DNA from: Bradyrhizobium sp. Gha
GTDB taxonomy: Bacteria; Pseudomonadota; Alphaproteobacteria; Rhizobiales; Xanthobacteraceae
Assembly: GCF_900113735.1 (NCBI RefSeq)
Contig: NZ_FOQM01000027.1
Location: forward strand, 44,949-108,948
Direction: 5' to 3'
DNA length: 64,000 bases
In this document: positions 17,527 through 24,929 of the stretch, in pieces
Layout of the letters: every line of letters starts with the position of its first letter
Numbering within the stretch: the first letter of the stretch is position 1
The notes under the pieces: model-generated
Seen by the model: only the letters and a program-made list of their open reading frames with translations
What the model was told of the DNA's origin: nothing
The model's database searches: none
Program-made: the position numbers and the translations under genes

Positions 17527-17540
17527 TTGACCTGAATCAA
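17527..17540 (+). promoter_or_regulatory. FixK/FNR-type box upstream of ftsH
   Basis: TTGACCTGAATCAA fits TTGA-N6-TCAA. Centre 17533.5 predicts a start near 17575, 23 nt before the GTG at 17598, giving ftsH its own promoter in addition to read-through from the exporter operon. Confidence 0.7.
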
Positions 17541-17597
17541 GCGCACCTCGTTCACCTAAACTACCATCCTCGTTGATCGATCCGACGGGAGGTGCAC

Positions 17598-19451
17598 GTG
17601 GATTCCAACCAGGTCTCGCGAAAGCAGACCACAATAATGGCAGTCATCTTCGCGGGGAGCATGCTGCTCGTCGTCCTGCAATTCATTGCGACCACCTACA
17701 ATTCCATCGAATCCATTCCGTATAGTCAGTTCGAGCAGTTGCTGGCCCAGGACAAAGTCACGGAAGTTACTGTCGGTCCTGATACGATCCAGGGAAAACT
17801 CAAGGAGCCGCTTCCTGGCGGAAAGTCAGCCTTCGTGACGTCGCGAGTTGATATGGCTTTGGCCGAGAAGCTTTCGGCAAAAGGCGTCAGCGTGACGGGT
17901 ATTCCGGGGGGCGGCCTGCTTCAGGGTTTGCTCTCCTGGATCTTCCCGGTCCTTGTCTTTGGCGTGATCTGGTACTGGGCTTGGGGCAGCATGGGCGGGC
18001 GCCAGGGCTTCGGCGGTTTGATGGCGATCGGGAAGTCGCGTGCCAAGGTCTATGTTGAGAAGGATATCAAAGTCACTTTCGCCGATGTCGCTGGCGTCGA
18101 CGAGGCGAAATTCGAGCTACAGGAGGTCGTTTCGTTCCTGAGAGATCCCGCGAGCTATGGCCGATTGGGCGCGCATGTGCCCAAGGGAATCCTGCTGGTT
18201 GGGCCGCCGGGTACGGGCAAGACATTGCTTGCCCGCGCGGTGGCTGGCGAGGCGGGGGTCCCATTCTTCTCGATCTCAGGCTCGGAGTTCGTCGAAATGT
18301 TCGTCGGGGTGGGCGCGGCGCGCGTCCGAGACCTGTTCGAGCAGGCTCGCAAGGCCGCCCCTTGCATCATTTTCGTCGACGAGCTTGATGCACTCGGCCG
18401 CAGCCGCGGGCCGATGTCGTTCTCGAGCCATGACGAGAAGGAGCAGACCCTCAATCAGCTGCTGTCGGAGCTTGACGGTTTCGACCCGAGCGCCGGAGTC
18501 ATCCTGCTGGCGGCTACCAATCGTCCCGAAATCCTCGATCCGGCGCTGATGCGGGCGGGGCGGTTCGACCGACAGGTTCTCGTCGACCGGCCTGACAAGA
18601 TCGGACGTACAGCCATTCTCAAGGTGCACGTCGGCAAAATCCGCATGGACGAGGAGGTCGATCTCGACAAGGTGGCCGGCCTCACCGCCGGCTTCACGGG
18701 AGCTGATATCGCCAATCTCGTCAACGAGGCGGCGATCGCCGCGACCCGGCGAGGTGGCGACAAGGTCTCGTTCGGAGATTTCATCGCCGCAATAGAGCGT
18801 ATCGTTGCGGGCGTCGAGAAGAAGAGCAGGGTCCTCCGCAAGGACGAGCGTCGCAGGGTGGCCTATCACGAGATGGGGCATGCTCTCGTGGCGGCAAGCC
18901 TGCCCGGCGTCGATCCGGTGCAGAAGGTTTCGATCATACCGCGCGGGATTGGTGCGCTCGGGTACACCATCCAGCGGCCGACCGAGGACCGGTTTTTGCT
19001 GACGACCGCGGAGCTGAAGAACCGTATTGCCGTGCTGATGGGCGGACGGGCCTCGGAGCATTTGAATTTCGATGGCGCCATATCGACAGGCGCAGCCGAC
19101 GATCTTCAGCGCGCGACCGAAATCGCCATCGAGATGGTGACCAAATACGGCATGGACGAGGTGGTCGGGCAGCGCACCTACGCGCCCAAGCCTCAGCCAT
19201 TTCTTGCGGCTCAGGATGCGGTCGTTGTCGCCGCGGAGGCCACCGGCCGAGAGATCGACCTCGCGGTGCGAAACCTGATCGATGAGGGTGATCGCCGCGC
19301 CCGCGATATACTCCAACGCCGGCGTGTCGATCTTGATGCCGGTGTTGAGCTCTTGATTGCCAATGAAACGGTGACCGCCGAGCAGTTTGCTCCCTTGGTC
19401 GCCAAGAGCGACGAAAAGAGCGACGAAAGAAATCAGCCGATTGCCGCGTGA
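17598..19451 (+). CDS. ftsH: FtsH-type membrane AAA+ zinc protease
   Basis: About 617 residues with two N-terminal membrane segments (TIMAVIFAGSMLLVVLQF; LLSWIFPVLVFGVIWYWAW). The AAA domain has GPPGTGKT (about residue 202), IIFVDELDALG and the second-region-of-homology ATNRPEILDPALMRAGRFDRQ; the Zn-protease motif is YHEMGHALVAA (about 424). Membrane-protein quality control is expected. The variant HEMGH (usually HEAGH) and DELDALG mark a paralogue rather than the housekeeping copy. GTG 17598 is preferred over GTG 17592 because the latter overlaps the GGGAGG ribosome site. Confidence 0.93.
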   Translation: MDSNQVSRKQTTIMAVIFAGSMLLVVLQFIATTYNSIESIPYSQFEQLLAQDKVTEVTVGPDTIQGKLKEPLPGGKSAFVTSRVDMALAEKLSAKGVSVTGIPGGGLLQGLLSWIFPVLVFGVIWYWAWGSMGGRQGFGGLMAIGKSRAKVYVEKDIKVTFADVAGVDEAKFELQEVVSFLRDPASYGRLGAHVPKGILLVGPPGTGKTLLARAVAGEAGVPFFSISGSEFVEMFVGVGAARVRDLFEQARKAAPCIIFVDELDALGRSRGPMSFSSHDEKEQTLNQLLSELDGFDPSAGVILLAATNRPEILDPALMRAGRFDRQVLVDRPDKIGRTAILKVHVGKIRMDEEVDLDKVAGLTAGFTGADIANLVNEAAIAATRRGGDKVSFGDFIAAIERIVAGVEKKSRVLRKDERRRVAYHEMGHALVAASLPGVDPVQKVSIIPRGIGALGYTIQRPTEDRFLLTTAELKNRIAVLMGGRASEHLNFDGAISTGAADDLQRATEIAIEMVTKYGMDEVVGQRTYAPKPQPFLAAQDAVVVAAEATGREIDLAVRNLIDEGDRRARDILQRRRVDLDAGVELLIANETVTAEQFAPLVAKSDEKSDERNQPIAA

Positions 19452-19529
19452 GCGCGAGCCGGCCGTGTGCCCGGCACCGGGCGCGATTTTATGCGCCAGA
19501 GTGGGATTTGGATGCAGGCCGCCCGGGCG

Positions 19530-20054
19530 CTAGCCCACAGCGCGCATCAAGGGATCGCGAGGAGCATCCACCGGCTGCTGGCTGATCACGACGTCATGCC
19601 ACAATTTGGCGATGCTTGCTTGGGTCTCTGGCGCGACGAAGCAGTGACCCTCGTTGTCGAAATCGCAGAAGCGTTGGCCTGCGTCTCCACGCAATTCTGT
19701 GAGAGCCGAACTGATAGCCCCCAGGCCCACCATCACCTGGTCGATGCTCTCCAGCTTGCTGTTGTGCAGCATATCCATCAGTCTGAAACTCCTGAGCGGC
19801 GGGTTCCCGAACGAGATACCGGGGTGTCTCAATTCGAACAAAACACTGAGTGCAACGGGCATTCCGCGCAGCCGGCCGAAGATGGCCGCTATATCCTCCT
19901 CACTGCAAATGGCAGGGCGGTTGGAATGGAGTTCTCGGGGAGCGGAGGCCTGAGGGGCGAGGCGAAGACCGACGATGACCTCGTGCTCGATCCAGCGTCG
20001 TACCTCGATCGGCGCGTTGCAGATCTGCTCCGCCGTCAATGTAATTCCGATCAT
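19530..20054 (-). CDS. hypothetical protein (174 aa)
   Basis: The product begins MIGITLTAEQICNAPIEVRRWIEHE and has RPAICSEEDIAAIFGRLRGMPVAL near the middle. No domain is named with confidence; it reads as a soluble protein. An AGGAG ribosome site precedes the ATG, and the perfect FixK-type box at 20103 would start transcription about 14 nt before it. The opposite-strand frame across the same span is longer but lacks such signals. Confidence 0.7.
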   Translation of the reverse strand: MIGITLTAEQICNAPIEVRRWIEHEVIVGLRLAPQASAPRELHSNRPAICSEEDIAAIFGRLRGMPVALSVLFELRHPGISFGNPPLRSFRLMDMLHNSKLESIDQVMVGLGAISSALTELRGDAGQRFCDFDNEGHCFVAPETQASIAKLWHDVVISQQPVDAPRDPLMRAVG

Positions 20055-20102
20055 GACGAGCTCCTATTTTTGCTCACCATAACCGCCAGATCGCAGCGGA
20101 TG

Positions 20103-20116
20103 TTGATGTCCATCAA
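20103..20116 (-). promoter_or_regulatory. FixK/FNR-type box
   Basis: TTGATGTCCATCAA is TTGAT-N4-ATCAA. Centre 20109.5 predicts a minus-strand start near 20068, just before the ATG at 20054. Confidence 0.75.
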
Positions 20117-20153
20117 AAGGCTGTCGCTGTGAGAGCACCAATCGCCTGTGCTC

Positions 20154-20492
20154 TCAGACCGAGCGTGGGCCGATCTTGTTTCGCAAGCGCTGGCAGAAGT
20201 CATCTAGCAGCGTGTGAACATTCTCGAGATGGATTAAGTGCCGTTCCGCGTCTTGCCGTTGCGATGTACCTGGGACGAAGGAATCGCGGATGGATGCAGC
20301 TTGGACAACCTGCTGCCTGCTTGTTGCAACTTTGCTCTCAGCAAACTCAAGATGCTCGGCATCATTGCCTAGCTTGTCCAACTCGGCGACGAGCAGCGAT
20401 GTTGTGGTGCTGCGTTGCTGCACCGTGAGCGCGGCATCTTTGAGAATACCTAGGTAGTGGTCCACGTTGGCCCGGGCGACATACCGGTGCAT
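20154..20492 (-). CDS. hypothetical helical protein (112 aa)
   Basis: The product starts MHRYVARANVDHYLGILKDA and is mostly helical and polar (LVAELDKLGNDAEHLEFAE; DAERHLIHLENVHTLLDDF), with His-rich positions. The ATG at 20492 follows GGGGGAG at a suitable distance; the longer frame to 20582 is unsupported. No family recognised. Convergence with stress genes is the only functional hint. Confidence 0.6.
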   Translation of the reverse strand: MHRYVARANVDHYLGILKDAALTVQQRSTTTSLLVAELDKLGNDAEHLEFAESKVATSRQQVVQAASIRDSFVPGTSQRQDAERHLIHLENVHTLLDDFCQRLRNKIGPRSV

Positions 20493-20679
20493 TGCGTGCT
20501 CCCCCGCTACGCGAAACTGTTCAATATTACCACTTGGAGAGGGGTTGCGGCGATATCCGGTTCCGCCGGCATTGCGGAACACGGTAGGTGTCTAATTACC
20601 AGCTTAGCGTGGTGCCTAAGTGAACATCCTGAGTTGTTGAGCTCGAGGGAAAGGAGCAGTTGGGACGCATGGAGTTGTC

Positions 20680-20859
20680 ATGTCCCAAACTTTATTCCGT
20701 TGTCCCAACACGGGTATGAATGTCCAGCACTCTGCGGGGGAGGCATCCTCTGAAAAGAAGGATGGCGCCCTTGTGGTTGTGAATTGCCCGGCATGCGCGA
20801 GGATCCATCTCGTAAATGCCGCGACCGGCGAATTAGTGAGTGACGCCAGGCGACGATAG
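20680..20859 (+). CDS. zinc-ribbon mini-protein (59 aa)
   Basis: The frame reads MSQTLFRCPNTGMNVQHSAG, then VVVNCPACARIHLVNAATGE and stops at TAG 20857-20859. Two CPxx(C/G)-type knuckles (RCPNTGMNVQ and NCPACARIH) suggest a small Zn-ribbon, although the first knuckle has a single Cys. GGAG lies five bases before the ATG. The gene at 24475 is a clear relative with the same order of motifs. Function unknown; such miniature proteins may be regulators or metal sensors. Confidence 0.65.
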   Translation: MSQTLFRCPNTGMNVQHSAGEASSEKKDGALVVVNCPACARIHLVNAATGELVSDARRR

Positions 20860-20873
20860 CAATTCAACCAGGC

Positions 20874-20887
20874 TTGATCTCGATCAA
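20874..20887 (+). promoter_or_regulatory. orphan FixK/FNR-type box
   Basis: TTGATCTCGATCAA is a perfect palindrome. The next plus-strand gene is the frameshifted DUF6894-like gene at 21031, about 109 nt past a predicted start near 20922; no suitably placed minus-strand start exists. The box may have lost its original target. Confidence 0.7.
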
Positions 20888-21030
20888 GCACGGCCATCCA
20901 AACCGGCTTAGCTTGTTTGTGCGTAGCTAACCCCACGGCTATGTCCCCCCAATAGTCGCCGAGGCGCCCCAAATCCTCGGCGGCTCCTCTTTTGTTGTTG
21001 CTGAGAGGGCCGGACCGCAGGATCGCACTC

Positions 21031-21235
21031 ATGCACACTTACTATTTCGACATGAAGGACGGCGTTCCCGTTCGCGACAAAGCTGGCTTGGAATTAGCAA
21101 ATGACGGCGCTGCGATTGCGCACAGTAAGCTTGGCGGACAAGGTCCGACAAGAAAAGCCCGCAGGGAATCCAGATCTAGGGATCGTCGTGATCGATGAAA
21201 GCGGTCGTGAGGTTCATCGCGAGCAGATTTACTGA
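21031..21235 (+). pseudogene. DUF6894-like small protein, +1 frameshift
   Basis: The first frame reads MHTYYFDMKDGVPVRDKAGL, then LANDGAAIAHSKL before turning to GGQGPTRKARRE nonsense. Reading on in the next frame from about 21134 restores ADKVRQEKPAGNPDLGIVVI, then DESGREVHREQIY and a TGA at 21233. Start, central helix and closing VVIDESG-EVHREQ fit the DUF6894 pattern, so one extra base (a G in CTTGGCGG) breaks the gene. Sequencing error is the alternative. Confidence 0.7.
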
Positions 21236-21429
21236 AGTATCTGATGGGCATTGTTCGGCTTTATGACTTCTAGCGCTAACCGAAAGACCCTTTAAGCAGA
21301 ACTGCGGCATCACGGAAGAATTCTGACCGTCAGTTGATCCCCTTCCGGAAAATTGGCGCTGCGCCAATGCTGTGCGCAAGTGGCACCAAGCTCGCCGCCG
21401 ATCGGCAAATTGCGCAGCAGTCGACGCAT

Positions 21430-21443
21430 TTGTCTTAGATCAA
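21430..21443 (+). promoter_or_regulatory. weak FixK/FNR-like box
   Basis: TTGTCTTAGATCAA has one consensus half (GATCAA) and one altered half (TTGT). It lies 90 bp before the ATG at 21533. Confidence 0.3.
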
Positions 21444-21532
21444 ATTCGCGTCGTTTTCTGCGTCCTAGGATTTCAGCAGATCCAGGAAGTCATCAATCCT
21501 GGCGGAGCATCGCGGTCGCTGGGGAGGTTGGA

Positions 21533-21763
21533 ATGACCATTCGCCGATTACTCCACAATCGCTCAGCACCGGCAGACGAGGTCCATCGACTGTATGTGGC
21601 TTACCGCAAGTCACTGCGCGGTCTCTGTCTGGTTGATCGCGGCGACCCTGTTTGCGAAATGGTCGCTAGTCGGATCATCGAGATTGCAGGAGCGGGGATT
21701 CGCGATCCGAAACGAATATCTCGAATGGCGATCGAGCAGTTTGATCCCGGTGCGATTGGGTAG
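21533..21763 (+). CDS. hypothetical protein (76 aa)
   Basis: The product begins MTIRRLLHNRSAPADEVHRL and continues YVAYRKSLRGLCLVDRGDPV; it ends RMAIEQFDPGAIG. GGGGAGG precedes the ATG, which decides the start against the longer frame from 21353. No family named. It is followed after 9 bp by the frameshifted gene at 21773, probably one transcript. Confidence 0.6.
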   Translation: MTIRRLLHNRSAPADEVHRLYVAYRKSLRGLCLVDRGDPVCEMVASRIIEIAGAGIRDPKRISRMAIEQFDPGAIG

Positions 21764-21772
21764 GAGAGCAAG

Positions 21773-22022
21773 ATGACGACTTTCGCTAGCGCATTGGCAA
21801 AAGCTCATGAAAAGAACATTGATCGCTATCATCGTTTGCTGAAGGGCGCGGCTTTCCGACGTCGAGCGCAATTACATTGAAAGCCGAATCTTGGCCGAAC
21901 GTGCAGCTCTCCGGGCGCTCGGCGCTACTAATTGCCTCGCCTCGGCGGCGGCGGGCGGCGGCATGCCATCGCGAGAGACAGCATCCGTTTCTGATTTTGG
22001 CTCAACGGTGCAGCAGATATAG
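21773..22022 (+). pseudogene. small helical protein, +1 frameshift
   Basis: The first frame reads MTTFASALAKAHEKNIDRYH then RLLKGAAFRRRAQLH and a stop at 21880. Shifting by one from about 21851 gives LSDVERNYIESRILAERAAL, then RALGAT, which continues the amphipathic helix seen in small rhizobial proteins of this type. The shifted frame runs on to TAG 22020-22022, past where such proteins normally end. An extra G in GCGGCT is the simplest explanation. Confidence 0.6.
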
Positions 22023-22044
22023 CGCTTCGCGGAGGCAGGCGACG

Positions 22045-22521
22045 CTAGTGCTTCCCTGGTGGCTCAAAGACTTGATTGCCGGCTGGACGCTGCTCAGTTG
22101 GAATACCAATGGTGATGAAGCCTCGCTCCATCGAGGCGTGGCAAGCGTTGCAGCCGTCGGTCAAGCCACGCATGGAAGCAGCAAACTTCTTGCTGTCGCC
22201 AACTGTAATGGCATCGGCGATCGATAACAGTGGTTCCTTCATCGTGGTGACGTTGCTCACCGGAATTCCCGGATAGAATATGGCCGCTTGGGCCAGGCTG
22301 TCAGTCAACCGTCGCAACTCAAAATTGGCCAGATCCCAATTCTTCGACTTGCCTGCATACCAGAGCTTTAAGTGCTGAACCTGCGCGGCGTTCATGGTTT
22401 CGACCAGACGAGGCACATACTTTGCGTTCGGCGAGGGCTGAAAATCCGGTTGTGCAATTGCGACAGACGTCATCGCTGTCGTCAATACCGCCACGATCGC
22501 GCGCCAATTTGGTAACTTCAT
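22045..22521 (-). CDS. cytochrome c-like periplasmic protein with one CxxCH
   Basis: 158 residues with a signal peptide (WRAIVAVLTTAMTSVAIA) and a long helix, AAQVQHLKLWYAGKSKNWDL. The C-terminal half holds the single haem-binding motif CNACH (in LTDGCNACHASMERGF), typical of small four-helix c-type proteins. The protein at 6665 is a paralogue without the haem site. ATG 22521 is chosen because the FixK-type box at 22574 would start transcription near 22539; the much longer frame to 22974 overlaps the opposite-strand gene. Electron transfer or redox sensing under low oxygen is inferred. Confidence 0.8.
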   Translation of the reverse strand: MKLPNWRAIVAVLTTAMTSVAIAQPDFQPSPNAKYVPRLVETMNAAQVQHLKLWYAGKSKNWDLANFELRRLTDSLAQAAIFYPGIPVSNVTTMKEPLLSIADAITVGDSKKFAASMRGLTDGCNACHASMERGFITIGIPTEQRPAGNQVFEPPGKH

Positions 22522-22573
22522 TTGACCAATCCCGTTCAGTGAGGAAAGTCTATCTGGGTGTAAGCCAAGTCTG

Positions 22574-22587
22574 TTGCGTTGAATCAA
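22574..22587 (-). promoter_or_regulatory. FixK/FNR-type box upstream of the cytochrome-like gene
   Basis: The plus strand reads TTGCGTTGAATCAA, fitting TTGC-N6-TCAA. Centre 22580.5 gives a minus-strand start near 22539, 18 nt before the ATG at 22521. Confidence 0.6.
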
Positions 22588-22694
22588 AACCTCGATCGTC
22601 GGATCGGACGAGGCATCATAGCTTCGCGCCAGCTCAATTCTCGGCCTCCTGATTGGGTCTACTTTGGCCTCAGTTGTTGAAACGGGAGGCACCG

Positions 22695-22975
22695 ATGTTG
22701 GCCAAAAACGAAATGGATACAACCAGCACATTTCGTAGCTGGCGCGCCATCCGCAGCTACGCACCTGAACTGCTTGAAAAGAACATCGTCCAGGAATTGA
22801 TCGATGCCGCCATTCAGGCTCCGACTGCCCTCCACCTGGAGCCGTGGGCTTTTGCAGCGATCCAGGATAAGGAGCGCCTGCGACAATATTCGGACGGCGC
22901 AAAGACGTTGTTGCTGGAGCATCAGCAGGCGACGTCGTTCTTCCAGGGGCATGAGCCGCGTGCGTTGATGGCACG
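22695..22975 (+). pseudogene. nitroreductase-family protein, 3' truncated
   Basis: The frame from ATG 22695 (GGGAGG upstream) reads MLAKNEMDTTSTFRSWRAIR, then SYAPELLEKNIVQELIDAAI and QAPTALHLEPWAFAAIQDKE. 'RAIRSYAPE', 'DAAIQAPTALHLEPWAF' and 'LRQYSDGAKTLLLEHQ' fit the first ~80 residues of FMN-dependent nitroreductases. After about 22940 the similarity stops and an Arg-rich tail without domain character runs to 23153. The FMN-binding C-terminal half is absent, so a deletion or junction is likely. Confidence 0.7.
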
Positions 22976-23354
22976 GGCGGTTAGGTTAGCGCGCAAAATC
23001 GTAGTTCAGGCGCTCGGGCAGCGAAACGCCAACACTGCGGGCCGCAGTTTGTCGTCACGCGGCGTGAATGCTGGCACAGCGCGGCGAGAGCTCCCAACAT
23101 CACGAGACCACCACCGCAGGCCTCCTGTTTTGTTGGCGGGCGCGCTTCACTAACTAACGTCGCTGGCGACGACATCGCCTTCAGATGTCCCAAGTGCTGC
23201 ACCGTGGAAGCGGGCGGCTCCGGCCCGCCGCTCACTCACCTGTCTCCCCGCAAGGTGGTCGCGACGCCGCCTAAGCCGGTTCGCGGAGGTTCCACCGGAA
23301 CGCGCCTCTTTCCCGCGACGTGATGCGAAGGACAACGAGAGAGTGGAGGAGACC
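22976..23354. other. intergenic junction region without a confident gene
   Basis: About 380 bp follow the broken nitroreductase. One plus-strand frame (about 23189-23320) contains AFRCPKCCTVEAGG, faintly like the zinc-ribbon mini-proteins at 20680 and 24475, but it has no ATG and no ribosome site. I see no RNA gene or clear repeat. Confidence 0.4.
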
Positions 23355-23576
23355 ATGAAGCCCATCGTAGCGGTCGCGTGCGTGCTGGCGCTGGCCTCGA
23401 TTTCGCCAGCGGAAGCGAAGGGCTGCATCAAGGGTGCCATCATCGGCGGCGTCGCCGGCCACATGGCTGGGCGCGGCAAGCTCGGGGCGTTAGCGGGATG
23501 TGCGATCGGGCACCATGAGGCCAACAAGAAGAACCCGAACGACTCGAACGCCCAAGCCCCGTCGCGTCAGAAGTAG
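23355..23576 (+). CDS. small secreted glycine-zipper protein (73 aa)
   Basis: The product starts MKPIVAVACVLALASISPAEA, a signal peptide with an AEA cleavage site. Then follows GCIKGAIIGGVAGHMAGRGK with Gly spaced at three to four residues (glycine zipper), and a polar tail ending SRQK. GGAGGAG precedes the ATG at 23355. It probably sits in or against a membrane; precise role unknown. Confidence 0.7.
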   Translation: MKPIVAVACVLALASISPAEAKGCIKGAIIGGVAGHMAGRGKLGALAGCAIGHHEANKKNPNDSNAQAPSRQK

Positions 23577-23602
23577 CGGGCGGGACCACAGGGACGGAGA
23601 GG

Positions 23603-23836
23603 ATGAAGATCCGCTCCCATTCCGAAAGCCACATCGTCGAGCTCGACGACGGCTCGCGCTGGCAGATCTTTCCGGGCGATCTCGACCTGACGCTCGACCG
23701 GAAGCCCGAGACCGAACTGACGCTGGTTGAAGCCGAGGACGAGGTTGCTACGCACGAACTGCTCGGCGGCAGGGGCACGGTGCGCGTGAGGCCGGCGGGC
23801 GAAAGCTGGCCGGCGAGGGACGTCAAGGACGCGTAA
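23603..23836 (+). CDS. hypothetical acidic protein (77 aa)
   Basis: Starts MKIRSHSESHIVELDDGSRW, continues QIFPGDLDLTLDRKPETELT and ends PARDVKDA. GGAGAGG precedes the ATG. The DDGSRWQIFPGDLDLTL stretch looks like a small beta-rich fold. No family recognised; 26 bp after the preceding gene and probably in one operon with it. Confidence 0.65.
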   Translation: MKIRSHSESHIVELDDGSRWQIFPGDLDLTLDRKPETELTLVEAEDEVATHELLGGRGTVRVRPAGESWPARDVKDA

Positions 23837-23894
23837 GGACGGCTGACGAACGCGGCTGCGGAGGACGCCGCGACCCGCATGGAAGCGGGCTGGA

Positions 23895-24059
23895 ATGGCC
23901 ATGGAAGACGAGAAGACCCGATTGCTCGCCGAAGCCCGGAAGTGCAGGCGCTTGGCAGCTTCCATCACGGATCCGGAGGTGATCCAGCGGCTTACTGCCT
24001 TGGCGGAAGAATACGAGCGCCGGGCCAATGCTTCGGATGTGAGGGACGAGAAGGATTGA
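23895..24059 (+). CDS. small helical hypothetical protein (54 aa)
   Basis: The frame reads MAMEDEKTRLLAEARKCRRL, then AASITDPEVIQRLTALAEEY and ERRANASDVRDEKD with a stop at 24057. The pattern (ARKCRRLA-SITDPEV--RL--LAEEYE-RA) resembles rhizobial mini-proteins of ~55 residues. ATG 23895 or 23901 could start it. It is third in a row of small plus-strand genes. Confidence 0.65.
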   Translation: MAMEDEKTRLLAEARKCRRLAASITDPEVIQRLTALAEEYERRANASDVRDEKD

Positions 24060-24064
24060 GGCCC

Positions 24065-24244
24065 TCAGGCCTCTCCGGACCCCGAGAAGAGCGCCCTGGG
24101 CGCGCGGTGCTGGCGTCGGTGGATAGCTCGATCCGCGGCCCTTGAGGTGTATTGTTGAGCCAAGTCGAGCAGGCGCCGCTTGGTAAGCGGATCTTCTCCG
24201 CAAGATCGCGCGCGCTGCGCGAAGCCCTTGTAGAACTCTCCCAC
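24065..24244 (-). CDS. possible small helical protein with GTG start (59 aa)
   Basis: A minus-strand frame from GTG 24244 reads GEFYKGFAQRARSCGEDPLT, then KRRLLDLAQQYTSRAADRA. 'FY---AQRAR------PLTKRRLLDLAQQY--RA' resembles the family of the gene at 23895 (RKCRRLA-S--DPEV-QRLT-LAEEYERRA). GGGGGTG lies upstream. It converges on that gene with only 5 bp between stops. Without a search this remains tentative. Confidence 0.45.
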   Translation of the reverse strand: MGEFYKGFAQRARSCGEDPLTKRRLLDLAQQYTSRAADRAIHRRQHRAPRALFSGSGEA

Positions 24245-24474
24245 GACGCCACCCCCGCAACATCACTGAAAGCCTGATTTCAACGGCTGTACCCGAATAG
24301 GTCAAGAGCCGAGGAGATCGAGGACAATTTTCCGCGGCACTGCTGCACTCCGGGCCCGGATGCGGGGCCTGGTGCGGTCGCTCGAGTGCATCCCGAGAGA
24401 GGATGCACTGCAATCGAGCCTTTAAGTAATCAACCGCAATTTCTCTCGGCCGCCACCGGGCGCATGCTCACCGA

Positions 24475-24792
24475 ATGGAGCGCCAGATCCTATTCAAGTG
24501 TCCGCGCACCGGCATGAACGTCCAGCACCGCTTGGAAGACGATCGGCCGGAGCCGCCCGCGGCAAACACTCACGTCCCCGTGCGGTGTCCGGCCTGCATG
24601 GCGCTGCACTTCGTCAACAGCAAGAAGTCGGCCCCTAGCCGTCAAGGCTGCCACTTCCTTTCTGGCGGCCTCTACTCTCGCATTATGGTAATTGGCCGGG
24701 TCCAGGAGGTGGATGCCCTTAGCGCATTTCTGGCTTGCTTCTATTCGCACCAGAGAGATTGCGAGTTCAGCCGCGCTGATCTTTTGTACTAG
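24475..24792 (+). CDS. zinc-ribbon mini-protein with abnormal C-terminal extension
   Basis: The first ~57 residues (MERQILFKCPRTGMNVQHRL, then HVPVRCPACMALHFVNSKKS) match the mini-protein at 20680 closely: FKCPRTGMNVQH against FRCPNTGMNVQH, RCPACMALH against NCPACARIH. After about 24646 the frame runs on for ~48 residues through antisense of the PrtN-like gene, which is unlikely to be functional. The natural stop appears lost at a recombination junction. Length is 105 against 59 for the relative. Confidence 0.6.
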   Translation: MERQILFKCPRTGMNVQHRLEDDRPEPPAANTHVPVRCPACMALHFVNSKKSAPSRQGCHFLSGGLYSRIMVIGRVQEVDALSAFLACFYSHQRDCEFSRADLLY

Positions 24793-24894
24793 CTTAATGG
24801 AATTCAGGTGTGAAAGGTAATCCCGACACACGTCTTCAATCGGGATGATGGCCTTACCTCCGTACTGCGTCATCAAAAGGAATGCCGTGTTCAT
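24490..24894 (-). CDS. PrtN-like (pyocin activator) protein with abnormal C-terminal extension
   Basis: The product starts MNTAFLLMTQYGGKAIIPIE and continues DVCRDYLSHLNSIKLVQKIS, then LVRIEASQKCAKGIHLLDPA, the pattern of PrtN-family transcriptional activators known from pyocin control and widespread in prophage-bearing genomes. The family part ends near residue 82 (about 24648); the remaining ~50 residues are antisense to the zinc-ribbon gene. Both genes therefore seem fused tail-to-tail with loss of both stops. ATG 24894 is chosen over 24909 by family fit. Confidence 0.65.
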   Translation of the reverse strand: MNTAFLLMTQYGGKAIIPIEDVCRDYLSHLNSIKLVQKISAAELAISLVRIEASQKCAKGIHLLDPANYHNARVEAARKEVAALTARGRLLAVDEVQRHAGRTPHGDVSVCRGRLRPIVFQAVLDVHAGARTLE

Positions 24895-24929
24895 TGGGCC
24901 AAATTTCAACGCTCGTTATTCTATCTCTT

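Noticed and set aside
20616..21038. 140-aa minus-strand frame
   Set aside because: It overlaps the zinc-ribbon mini-gene and the FixK-type box, lacks a ribosome site and shows no domain.
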